In this document: positions 1 to 5,220 of the stretch, in pieces
Layout: the number at the start of each line of letters is the position of its first letter
Numbering within the stretch: position 1 is the first letter of the stretch
Assembly: GCA_002325245.1 (NCBI GenBank)
Contig: DCRR01000005.1
Location: 44,668 to 51,440, forward strand
From: Microbacteriaceae bacterium UBA1487
GTDB lineage: Bacteria > Actinomycetota > Actinomycetes > Actinomycetales > Microbacteriaceae
Length of the DNA: 6,773 nucleotides
Direction: 5' to 3'
The notes under the pieces: model-generated
What the model saw: the letters and a program-made list of their open reading frames with translations, nothing else
Databases searched by the model: none
Told to the model about the DNA's origin: nothing
Made by a program: the position numbers and the translations under genes

Positions 1-294
1 GTGGCGAACTGGGATGCGATCAAGGCGGTCGAGAAGGCGCATCGCACGAGCGTGCTCGACGGCATTCCCGAGGCGATGCCGGCGCTGGCGCTCGCCGACA
101 AGGTGCTCGGCCGGGCGGCCAAGGTCGGGGTCGAACGTGCGGCCGCGCCGATCCCGGCGACGGAGGAGGAGCTCGGCGAGCAGCTGCTCGCCATGGTCGT
201 CGCGGCCCGCGAGCAGGGGCTGGACGCCGAGCGCGCGCTGCGCGGGGCCTTGCGCGCCGTGCGCGAGGACGTGCGTGCTGCCGAACGCGACTGA
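1..294 (+). CDS. mazG: MazG-family nucleoside triphosphate pyrophosphohydrolase, C-terminal fragment
   Basis: The reading frame is open from the first base, so the GTG at position 1 is most likely an internal valine codon and the gene begins upstream of the window. The visible 97 residues resemble the MazG C-terminal half: NWDAIKAVEKAHRTSVLDGI (residues 3-22) corresponds to the linker written 'NWxxIKxxEK..R.SVLDGVP' in family members, followed by LPALxxAxKLxxRAAxVG-like sequence. EEELGEQLLA (55-64) matches the EELGDLLFA metal-binding helix of the second MazG domain, with Glu-Gln in place of the usual Asp-Leu. Known family members hydrolyse (d)NTPs to NMP and pyrophosphate in the cytoplasm, as house-cleaning enzymes. 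TGA is at 292-294. The gene is convergent with the dehydrogenase downstream. Catalytic residues of the first domain lie outside the window, so activity cannot be judged. Confidence 0.85.
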   Translation: MANWDAIKAVEKAHRTSVLDGIPEAMPALALADKVLGRAAKVGVERAAAPIPATEEELGEQLLAMVVAAREQGLDAERALRGALRAVREDVRAAERD

Positions 295-322
295 GCGGGA
301 AGGCGATCGCCTCCCCGCTCAG
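291..322. terminator. Bidirectional hairpin between convergent genes
   Basis: A 32-bp near-perfect palindrome: arms CTGAGCGGG and CCCGCTCAG enclose the inner palindrome AGGCGATCGCCT, with a single mismatched pair (A300/C313). It overlaps the mazG stop codon and ends 17 bp before the stop of the minus-strand dehydrogenase. It is therefore placed to end transcription from both sides. It has no T-tract, as is common for terminators in high-GC actinobacteria. The terminator role is inferred from position and symmetry. Confidence 0.7.
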
Positions 323-339
323 CCCGGGTGCTGCGCCGA

Positions 340-1095
340 CTACTGGGCGGTGTAGCCGCCGTCCACCACGTGGTAGCTGCCGGTGATGAAGGAGGCGGCG
401 TCCGAGACGAGGAACGCCACGAGCGCGGCGACCTCGTCGGCCTCGCCCATCCGGCCGAGCGCGTGCTTGCTCTCGAGGAATGCCAGCGTGTCGGCATCGA
501 GGTTGCCCTCGAGGAGCGGCGTCTTGATGAAGCCCGGTCCGACCGAGTTCACGCGCACGCCCTGAGTCGCGTACTCGAGGGCAGCGTTCTTGGTGAGGCC
601 GACGACGCCGTGCTTCGCGGCGACGTACGCCGAGGAGGTGGCGAATCCGACGCTGCCGAGGATCGAGGCCATGTTCACGACCGCGCCGCCGCCGTTGGCG
701 ACCATCGCGGGAAGCTGCGCGCGCATGCTGTACATGACCGCGCTGAGGTTGATGTCGATGACCTTCTGCCAGCCGTCGATGGGGTAGTCGCCGACGGGAG
801 CCGCGGGGCCGCCGATTCCGGCGTTGTTGACCGCGATTTTGAGCGGCGCCAGCTTGTTGGCGGCCTCAACTGCGGCGACGGCGTCCTCGGGGTCTGCCAC
901 GTCTCCGACGTGGGCGACCGCGGTGCCGCCCGCGGCCTCGATCTCGGCCACGACCGCGTCGGCGCCGTTCTTGTCGAGGTCTGCGACGACGACTGCAGCG
1001 CCGTTCGCGGCGAGGGTGAGCGCGACCGCGCGACCGATTCCGGAGCCGCCTCCGGTGACGATCGCTGAGCGGTCGGCGACATCGTACGTTGCCAT
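340..1095 (-). CDS. Classical short-chain dehydrogenase/reductase (SDR)
   Basis: A 251-aa cytosolic Rossmann-fold oxidoreductase of normal length for classical SDRs. Visible motifs in order: cofactor glycine motif TGGGSGIG (14-21); acidic Asp39 at the end of beta-2, which in this family usually means NAD(H) preference; GDV with Asp65 for adenine contact; NNAG (90-93); and the catalytic tetrad Asn116, Ser144, Tyr157 and Lys161 (YVAAK). The C-terminal ITGSYHVVDGGYTAQ is the usual SDR ending. The ATG start at 1093-1095 has an upstream AGAAAGGA Shine-Dalgarno (1103-1110 on the plus strand) about 7 nt away. The gene is divergent from a TetR regulator across 138 bp holding a 24-bp inverted repeat, so repression by that regulator is likely. 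The substrate cannot be told from sequence; 3-oxoacyl and secondary-alcohol reductases share these motifs. All key residues are present. Confidence 0.93.
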   Translation of the reverse strand: MATYDVADRSAIVTGGGSGIGRAVALTLAANGAAVVVADLDKNGADAVVAEIEAAGGTAVAHVGDVADPEDAVAAVEAANKLAPLKIAVNNAGIGGPAAPVGDYPIDGWQKVIDINLSAVMYSMRAQLPAMVANGGGAVVNMASILGSVGFATSSAYVAAKHGVVGLTKNAALEYATQGVRVNSVGPGFIKTPLLEGNLDADTLAFLESKHALGRMGEADEVAALVAFLVSDAASFITGSYHVVDGGYTAQ

Positions 1096-1157
1096 GTGTG
1101 CGTCCTTTCTGGAGCGGGTTCCGCGCCGATCGGATCCAGCCGCAGCGACGCGAACTT

Positions 1158-1181
1158 GCTAACCGACATCTGTCGATTAGC
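1158..1181. promoter_or_regulatory. Probable TetR operator in the divergent promoter region
   Basis: Two 11-bp half-sites, GCTAACCGACA and TGTCGATTAGC, are separated by TC. The right arm reverse-complemented is GCTAATCGACA, so 10 of 11 positions match. A 24-bp inverted repeat in the gap between a TetR gene and a divergent SDR gene is the classic place and size for a TetR-family operator. It lies 62 bp upstream of the SDR start and 52 bp upstream of the regulator start, so one site could control both. Identity as the operator is inferred. Confidence 0.75.
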
Positions 1182-1202
1182 GGAAGGCTACACCCGCCCG
1201 AG

Positions 1203-1208
1203 TAAAGT
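1203..1208 (+). promoter_or_regulatory. Candidate -10 element of the TetR gene
   Basis: TAAAGT fits the actinobacterial TANNNT consensus and lies 25 bp upstream of the GTG start, with the ribosome site GAGGGG (1221-1226) between. No convincing -35 is seen at the expected distance, so this is tentative. It lies 21 bp downstream of the putative operator, which would then cover the -35 region. Confidence 0.3.
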
Positions 1209-1233
1209 TCGCTGAGTCGAGAGGGGCGCCCGC

Positions 1234-1842
1234 GTGGATGAGGCTGAGCTGGACCCGCGCCAGCGCCGCACGCGCGCCGCTCTTGCCGCTGCCGTCCTCG
1301 CCCTGGCCGCCGAGCGCGGCATCGACGCGCTCTCGGTGACCGAGATCACCGCCCGCGCCGGCGTGCATCGGTCGACGTTCTACCAGCACGCGAGCTCGCC
1401 GCTCGACCTCGTGAAGTCGACGCTCGCTCGCGAGCTCGACGCGCTGCGCGACCGCTACCTCGTCGACCTTCCGCGCGAGGAGACGGAATCGGCGCTGCGA
1501 AGCGTGACGATCGGGGTGCTCGAGCACGTGGAGCGCCACGCGGGGATCTACGCGCGCCTCGACACCGACGCGGGCGCGACCCTGCATTCGTTTCTCGGCG
1601 CTCACTTCGCCGAGTCGGCCCGGATCCTCATCGAGCAGTCCAGTGTGCGTGTCCCGGAGCCGCCCGCGGGCGTCTCGCCTGCCATGGCGAGGGCGGCCGT
1701 GCGTCGGTACATCGCCGACGGGTTCGTCGGCGCGATCGCCGCGTGGCTGCACGAGCCGGCGCCGCGCGACGCCGTCGCGTTCGCCGAGTTCCTCGTCGTC
1801 CTCACGCCGTCCTGGTGGGCTCACCCGGGCGAAGACGGGTGA
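1234..1842 (+). CDS. TetR/AcrR-family transcriptional regulator (upstream, intact copy)
   Basis: A 202-aa one-domain-plus-HTH repressor of typical TetR length. The N-terminal helix-turn-helix spans about residues 14-53; LSVTEITARAGVHRSTFYQH (33-52) carries the turn (ARAGV) and the recognition-helix signature STFYxH. The rest is the helical ligand-binding and dimerisation domain. The GTG start at 1234 has GAGGGG (1221-1226) at a spacing of 7 nt. The gene is divergent from the SDR gene and probably represses both itself and the SDR through the inverted repeat at 1158-1181. Bases 1383-1840, coding from residue 50 to the stop, recur at 5267-5724 with three mismatches. The coding sequence ends at a TGA whose last two bases are the first non-repeat bases, so this protein lacks the last eight residues (STSPDLEE) encoded by the downstream copy. 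The effector ligand is unknown. Confidence 0.92.
   Translation: MDEAELDPRQRRTRAALAAAVLALAAERGIDALSVTEITARAGVHRSTFYQHASSPLDLVKSTLARELDALRDRYLVDLPREETESALRSVTIGVLEHVERHAGIYARLDTDAGATLHSFLGAHFAESARILIEQSSVRVPEPPAGVSPAMARAAVRRYIADGFVGAIAAWLHEPAPRDAVAFAEFLVVLTPSWWAHPGEDG
1383..1840 (+). repeat. 458-bp direct repeat, left copy
   Basis: Matches 5267-5724 at a constant offset of 3,884 bp. I see only three differences (G1695/A5579, G1768/A5652, G1788/A5672), i.e. 455 of 458 identical. It starts just after the HTH recognition helix codons and ends at the last sense codon plus the T of the TGA stop. It covers the effector-binding domain of the TetR gene and marks the left edge of the island. Confidence 0.97.
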
Positions 1843-1898
1843 CTAATCAAGACTGACCTTTTGATGTGTTTCAGGGCTGGCTTCCTCGCAGATGGGGA

Positions 1899-1904
1899 TA
1901 GGTT
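1899..1904 (+). promoter_or_regulatory. Candidate -10 of a leaderless transcript
   Basis: TAGGTT fits TANNNT and is followed by exactly 6 nt (GTCGTA) before the GTG at 1911. Transcription would then begin on or next to the start codon. No recognisable -35 hexamer is visible at 17-18 bp. Leaderless genes with this spacing are common in Actinobacteria. It supports the 1911 start over the in-frame ATG at 1923. Confidence 0.4.
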
Positions 1905-1910
1905 GTCGTA

Positions 1911-2633
1911 GTGCAAGGTGCGATGCCCGAGCAGTCATCGAGTAAGATGGTCACTGCCTCGACCCTGATCGGGGTGGTGAGTGGCGTGCCCGTGGTCGGT
2001 GGCGGTGTGGCGGGCGCGATCCAAGGCGCGGTGCAGGCCGCATCCAGAGCGCGTGACGAAGAGTGGTGGGCAATGATCGCCGCGCGATTGACGTCGTTGG
2101 AACATGATGTCCAAGAGATGGTCAGTTTCGACGATCGGGCGTTCCTCGCTGCGCTACACCGGTTGACCCGCGCGTCGCAAGAGACTGAGGACAACGAAAA
2201 GCGTCGTCGGCTGGCCGCTGCACTCGCGTACTCGGGTTCGTGGTCTTCTCTGCGCTCGGACCAGCGCGATCGCATGGAGCGCATCCTGATCGAGAGCACC
2301 TCACGGGAAGTTCACTTGCTCCGGGTGTTCGCTGACCCTGAAGCGTGGCTTGCGCAGACGGACCCGGAAGCGATTGCGCGATACAGGTCCATGCAACTGG
2401 CTTCCATCGAGGAGTTCATTGACGGTCACATCGTGTGTGGCGACCCAGACGAGAAGCGCGCAGTTGAAGGCGTGATCGAATCACTGAGTCGACGCGGGCT
2501 CGTTCAAATACCCACCCGTTCGATGCTGAGTGGTGCGGGGGTATTGCAGGGGCGAGCGACCTCGCTGGGGCATCAGTTCATCAGCTACCTGCAAGAGATC
2601 GAAAACGAATCCTCCGGGGACCTCCCGGGCTGA
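1911..2633 (+). CDS. Conserved hypothetical protein with glycine-zipper-like N-terminus (Abi-alpha/DUF4393-like layout)
   Basis: A 240-aa protein of unknown function, first gene of the island. An N-terminal glycine-rich hydrophobic segment (about 19-44) contains G21xxxG25 and G31xxxG35xxxG39, a glycine-zipper pattern of the kind that packs membrane helices. A helical middle follows, with a charged EKRRRLAAAL block (96-105) and DPEAW (142-146). The C-terminal section, GLVQIP (196-201) and TSLGHQFISYL (217-227), reads like a small winged-helix end. This order (Gly-rich segment, EKxRxL helix, 'LLRxFxDPxAW', 'TxLGxxF') is one I associate with uncharacterised actinobacterial accessory proteins, and it resembles the DUF4393/Abi-alpha layout. 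That link is from memory of patterns and is weak. The start could be GTG 1911 (leaderless promoter) or ATG 1923 (preceded by AAGG). It is followed by a 151-bp gap before the next unit. Confidence 0.75.
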   Translation: MQGAMPEQSSSKMVTASTLIGVVSGVPVVGGGVAGAIQGAVQAASRARDEEWWAMIAARLTSLEHDVQEMVSFDDRAFLAALHRLTRASQETEDNEKRRRLAAALAYSGSWSSLRSDQRDRMERILIESTSREVHLLRVFADPEAWLAQTDPEAIARYRSMQLASIEEFIDGHIVCGDPDEKRAVEGVIESLSRRGLVQIPTRSMLSGAGVLQGRATSLGHQFISYLQEIENESSGDLPG

Positions 2634-2697
2634 GCGCCGTGCTTTGGCACTCGCGCGCCCGCTAGACGGCCAAAAGGCGCTGCGGCAGGGTCTCGAC

Positions 2698-2716
2698 CGC
2701 TCCGAGTCTGGGAGCG
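2698..2716 (+). terminator. Possible terminator hairpin after the 240-aa gene
   Basis: CGCTCC and GGAGCG pair perfectly around a 7-nt loop, 64 bp after the stop of the upstream gene and before the next unit. It is short, with no T-tract. It is offered only because it lies in the gap between two separately initiated units. Confidence 0.3.
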
Positions 2717-2720
2717 CGCC

Positions 2721-2752
2721 AGCTGACAGATAGATGCCAGCATGTCTCAGCT
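2721..2752. promoter_or_regulatory. Imperfect inverted repeat upstream of the three-gene unit
   Basis: AGCTGA (2721-2726) and TCAGCT (2747-2752) are perfect complements. Between them ATGC and GCAT (2734-2737, 2740-2743) form a second nested pair separated by CA. It ends 33 bp before the miniprotein start and just upstream of a TANNNT hexamer, TAGTCT (2759-2764). It could be an operator or a leader hairpin. The symmetry is seen; the role is inferred. Confidence 0.3.
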
Positions 2753-2773
2753 AAGCGCTAGTCTGCCCATGTT

Positions 2774-2779
2774 GGGAGG
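2774..2779 (+). promoter_or_regulatory. Strong ribosome-binding site for the 34-aa miniprotein
   Basis: GGGAGG lies 5 nt before the GTG at 2785. It is the best Shine-Dalgarno in the island and is the main reason for accepting the very short downstream reading frame as a gene. Confidence 0.65.
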
Positions 2780-2784
2780 CGACC

Positions 2785-2889
2785 GTGGGAGATGCAGGAA
2801 ACAGCGACTCGGAGTCATGGCGGAAGCCTGTCAAAAAGCAGCTTGAAGAAAGCGCCAAGCCGAAGCCAAAGCCGCCGCCGAAACAGTGA
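2785..2889 (+). CDS. 34-aa Lys/Pro-rich miniprotein
   Basis: GTG at 2785 to TGA at 2887-2889 encodes 34 residues. The N-terminal half has an acidic start then SESWRKPVKK (8-17). The C-terminal half is a basic, proline-rich tail, KPKPKPPPKQ (25-34). There is no signal peptide or membrane segment. Three facts support it: GGGAGG at 5 nt spacing; an overlap of its stop with the GTG start of the membrane-protein gene (GTGA at 2886-2889), which implies translational coupling; and the motif [DE]SW[RK]KPVKK shared with the N-terminus of the DUF2188-like protein two genes on (DSWKKPVKK). The role is unknown. The shared motif hints that both bind the same partner or that one arose from a copy of the other's 5' end. 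It could alternatively be only a leader peptide that loads ribosomes for the next gene. Confidence 0.6.
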   Translation: MGDAGNSDSESWRKPVKKQLEESAKPKPKPPPKQ

Positions 2890-3401
2890 CCAGGCGCCCA
2901 AAGCTCAGTGAGCTCCTGCTTGTCAATCAAGCTGTCGACCAGGAGCTCTCTTCTTATGTCGCTCGTGAAGCGGCAATGCAAAGCCGCGCCACGATTCTGA
3001 TTGGTGCGGCTAGTCTTGTCGGCGCAGTCCAGGTCGCCGGAGGCTACGGCCTCGTAACGATCGTGAACCTCGCGCTCACCCTCCTCGCGGCGGTGTGCGG
3101 AGTCGTCGTGATCTTCCCCAGGAACGGTAACGCCCCTGATCCAATGAAGATGCACGCGGCGGTAAAGCGCGGGACCTCGTCGATAGATGCCGTCGACAAG
3201 ATGATTGATGTGAAGCTCGAGATCCTGCACGAGGACGAAAAGTCGTTGAGCCGGCGCGGAGGCGTTGCCCAAGCTGGCTTCGTCTTCCTTGCGCTGAGCA
3301 TCGTTGTCGTCGTGGCAGGGTCTATCGCAGCGTTCATGCAAGACGGCGGCGCAGATGCGCCAGTTCCGCTTCCGGTGGGGCGTTCGCTTGGCGAAGCCTG
3401 A
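2886..3401 (+). CDS. Small protein with three predicted transmembrane segments
   Basis: A 171-aa protein. The N-terminal 33 residues are polar and helical. Hydrophobic segments lie at about 36-52 and 56-76, forming a hairpin closed by FPRNGN (77-82). A charged stretch (about 85-125; DKMIDVKLEILHEDEKSLSRR at 104-124 is probably helical) is followed by a third hydrophobic segment at about 129-150 and a short polar tail. Two N-terminal membrane helices, a soluble helix and one more membrane helix recall SLATT- or PycTM-type membrane effectors of conflict systems, but I see no sequence signature that proves this. The GTG start overlaps the miniprotein stop (GTGA) and has no Shine-Dalgarno of its own, so it is likely translated by coupling. 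Its last 14 bases overlap the chosen start of the DUF2188-like gene. Inner-membrane location is predicted. Confidence 0.8.
   Translation: MTRRPKLSELLLVNQAVDQELSSYVAREAAMQSRATILIGAASLVGAVQVAGGYGLVTIVNLALTLLAAVCGVVVIFPRNGNAPDPMKMHAAVKRGTSSIDAVDKMIDVKLEILHEDEKSLSRRGGVAQAGFVFLALSIVVVVAGSIAAFMQDGGADAPVPLPVGRSLGEA
3374..3380 (+). promoter_or_regulatory. Ribosome-binding site deciding a TTG start
   Basis: GGTGGGG lies 7 nt before TTG 3388. It supports this start over the more distant in-frame TTG at 3304, which would overlap the membrane-protein gene by about 100 bp and translate its third membrane segment out of frame. Confidence 0.5.
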
Positions 3402-3771
3402 CGAGAACGACAGCTGGAAGAAGCCCGTCAAAAAGAGGTCGGCGCCGGCAAAGGACTTCGACCGACAAGTCGTTCGAAGGAGAAGGTCCGACGGGGGCTC
3501 CTTGTGGGAAGAGGAGACCGAAGTCCCCAAGGGTAGTGATGGCGATCGCTATGTGGTCAAGCGCGACGACGGCTGGGCGGTGAAGAAGGAGAACGCCGAG
3601 CGTGCGTCAGGCGTCTTTCGCACGCAAGAGGAGGCCATCGATCGCGCGCGTGAGATTGTCAACCGGTCGAGTCGCAGCGACGGACAGGTTCGGGTCCAGG
3701 GTCCAGACGGGAGGTTCCGCGACTCTGACTCGGGGAGGCGCAATGAGGGGCCGACGAAGGACCGAAAGTAG
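3388..3771 (+). CDS. DUF2188-like protein with N-terminal KPVKK motif
   Basis: With TTG at 3388 as start the product is 127 aa, beginning MAKPDENDSWKKPVKK. Residues 17-50 are basic then acidic and probably disordered. About 55-112 match the DUF2188 pattern: YVVKRDDGWAVKKENAERAS (55-74, the 'VV..xxGWxVKxxxAxRAS' core), then a TQEEAIDRAREIV helix (79-91), then DGQVRVQGPDGRFRDSDS (98-115, the 'GxVxVxGxDGRxxxxxS' strand pair). DUF2188 domains are small beta-alpha-beta-type units often found alone in bacteria, without a firmly known activity. A longer version from TTG 3304 is possible but less likely. The gene overlaps the membrane-protein gene by 14 bp, so all three genes form one tight translational unit. 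It ends 16 bp before the convergent 439-aa gene, with no obvious terminator between. Confidence 0.8.
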   Translation: MAKPDENDSWKKPVKKRSAPAKDFDRQVVRRRRSDGGSLWEEETEVPKGSDGDRYVVKRDDGWAVKKENAERASGVFRTQEEAIDRAREIVNRSSRSDGQVRVQGPDGRFRDSDSGRRNEGPTKDRK

Positions 3772-3787
3772 GACGCGTCAGTGCAAG

Positions 3788-5107
3788 CTAGTGCGACTGT
3801 CGCTCGTCGAATGCGCGCCGAGCAGACGGCGGCCAATTGCGCCAGATTGGGTTCAGAAACGGCGGAATCCAGCTCCCGGAGTCGTCGTCGATGAGAGTCC
3901 CGTAGACAACTCCGGAAGTGGTCCGCCCGAATGGCTGCACTAGCGACCGTGATCTGCCGTCTGCTGCCAACGCGATGACTACCAGTGCTTCATCGCGGCC
4001 GCCGATCGGGTCTGCGGTGAAGAACTCGTCGTCCGGCGCGAGCAGTTTGCCGGGGGCCTGCCCGAGGAGCGACCCGCGACCTTCGGGGGTGGTCAGCCAC
4101 ATTTCGGAGGCGTACATCGCTCCCTGAAATGGCCAAGCGCCTACCGACTGAATGGTGGCAGCAACCGTTAGCTCGCGAGGCTCATCGTCGTGGAGCATCA
4201 AACCGAGTATCCGAACATCGCCGCCGTTGAACAAGACCAGCACGGGCCCCGCGTAGCCGTCGACCTCGAGGAAGCGTTTGGACATCTTGAGACGCTCTGC
4301 CGCGTGCTCGATTGGGTCGCGAGTGAACTCCGTGAACTGGCTGCCGTAGCGCCGCTTGCCTTCCTCGACGACCTCCGAGTCGCTCTCCAACGTTGTGTAG
4401 CCGTAGGAGGAGCCTTTCCCGCTCGCAAGGTCAAAGACCCGGCTCGGAAGGGCATCGCCGGGTGGCAAGCATTCGAGCATGGGGTCGATCGTGTGTCCGA
4501 CGCAGGCACGGGCGAACGGGTCAACGGCGCAGACGGCTACGTCGCTCGCCTCGTGTGCTCGCGAGACGACTTCAGCAATCACACGGTACGCCTCGCGGAG
4601 TGCCGCGACGAGTTCGTATTCCGGAAGGTCCTGCTCGATCCATCGCCGTTGGATATGGACAACAAGCGTTCGCTGCGCTCGCTTCCCCGCTGTGGCTGCG
4701 GCGATCGACCTGAGGATCATGTCGACCGTCACGTGTGGCGGCACACGGAACACGTTCTCCTCGATAAGGCGTCGCTCGCCGTAGAGACTGATCTTCGCCT
4801 CACTGTAGGTGGTGAGGTCTTCCTCTTTCACGATTCGATTTCGAGAGCTCACTCCCCATGTGAGCACCTTGTTCCGGCTTGCCATCGTCCGCCAGGCGCC
4901 GTACCACTGATCGAAATCTGACCACTGCTCTTTGCGCTTCTGGAGCAAGAAGGTGACACCGCGCGAATTCTGAATGGCGGAGTTGAGCCAGCGCCGAAAC
5001 TCGTTGGGATCAAAGTAGTTCTCGATAGCGCGGTGGATGTCCTCGTGGAAGTCCATCAGCCTGCGGTGGGCGTCGGCGCACGGGCACTCTGGCGCTTCAA
5101 TCGGCAT
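3788..5107 (-). CDS. Large conserved hypothetical protein, function unknown
   Basis: A 439-aa soluble protein read leftward from ATG 5105-5107. The frame is open another 156 bases upstream, but those codons give low-complexity sequence without a start signal, so the internal ATG is preferred. A -10-like TAGCGT 7 nt before it suggests a leaderless message. The N-terminal part (about 33-100) is helical: RRWLNSAIQNSRGVTFLLQK (38-57), then FDQWYGAW (65-72) and SSRNRIVKEEDL (87-98). That order, 'LNxxIQxxRxVTFxLQK..WYxxW..RNxIVKxxDL', is one I associate with actinobacterial hypothetical proteins. RNRIVK resembles the HEPN Rx4-6H motif, but a lysine stands where the histidine would be, so nuclease activity is not supported. 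The C-terminal part (about 285-405) is rich in beta-strand pattern. There are no membrane segments or signal peptide. It may form part of the island's system or act alone. Confidence 0.75.
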   Translation of the reverse strand: MPIEAPECPCADAHRRLMDFHEDIHRAIENYFDPNEFRRWLNSAIQNSRGVTFLLQKRKEQWSDFDQWYGAWRTMASRNKVLTWGVSSRNRIVKEEDLTTYSEAKISLYGERRLIEENVFRVPPHVTVDMILRSIAAATAGKRAQRTLVVHIQRRWIEQDLPEYELVAALREAYRVIAEVVSRAHEASDVAVCAVDPFARACVGHTIDPMLECLPPGDALPSRVFDLASGKGSSYGYTTLESDSEVVEEGKRRYGSQFTEFTRDPIEHAAERLKMSKRFLEVDGYAGPVLVLFNGGDVRILGLMLHDDEPRELTVAATIQSVGAWPFQGAMYASEMWLTTPEGRGSLLGQAPGKLLAPDDEFFTADPIGGRDEALVVIALAADGRSRSLVQPFGRTTSGVVYGTLIDDDSGSWIPPFLNPIWRNWPPSARRAFDERQSH

Positions 5108-5114
5108 GGCGAAG

Positions 5115-5120
5115 ACGCTA
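5115..5120 (-). promoter_or_regulatory. Candidate -10 of a leaderless transcript for the 439-aa gene
   Basis: Read on the minus strand this is TAGCGT, followed by 7 nt (CTTCGCC) and the ATG. It mirrors the arrangement in front of the 240-aa island gene (TAGGTT, 6 nt, GTG). No Shine-Dalgarno is present upstream of this ATG, which fits leaderless initiation. No clear -35 is seen. Confidence 0.4.
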
Positions 5121-5198
5121 CCCGTTGAGGGAGGAGCGTGCGATTGGTCGCTCGACGTTTTGTCCGATGCGGTGCGCCGGTTGGGGCAGCCAGGTGAT

Positions 5199-5220
5199 CG
5201 GGCCGGGGATCCCCGGCCCG
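5199..5220. repeat. 22-bp perfect palindrome near the right end of the island
   Basis: Arms CGGGCCGGG and CCCGGCCCG flank a central GATC; all 22 positions are symmetrical. It lies 92 bp upstream of the 439-aa gene start and 46 bp from the edge of the right-hand repeat. This is a region where transcription runs outward on both sides, so it is not at the end of any gene. It could be an operator, a cruciform-forming site tied to how the element moved, or a hairpin insulating hisS. The role is unassigned. Around it, 5108-5266 contains no gene I can support. Confidence 0.6.

Noticed and set aside
328..1068. Long plus-strand open frame (246 aa) opposite the SDR gene
   Set aside because: It is antisense to a gene with all SDR motifs; its Arg/Val/Asp-rich product is typical of a GC-rich shadow frame.
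1177..1824. Minus-strand open frame of 215 aa opposite the TetR gene
   Set aside because: Antisense shadow of a well-supported TetR gene; Arg-rich with no recognisable domain. The same shadow recurs at 5118-5840 because of the repeat.
1846..1865. AT-rich hairpin (ATCAAGA / TTTTGAT, loop of six) at the left edge of the island
   Set aside because: Only seven pairs including a G-U, easily by chance; too weak to call a terminator or attachment site.
2751..3530. Minus-strand open frame of 259 aa across the three-gene unit
   Set aside because: It covers three overlapping plus-strand genes with good translation signals and has no domain or start signal of its own.
4190..4921. Plus-strand open frame of 243 aa inside the 439-aa gene
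   Set aside because: Antisense shadow without a ribosome site or recognisable motif; the opposite strand has better amino-acid composition and start context.
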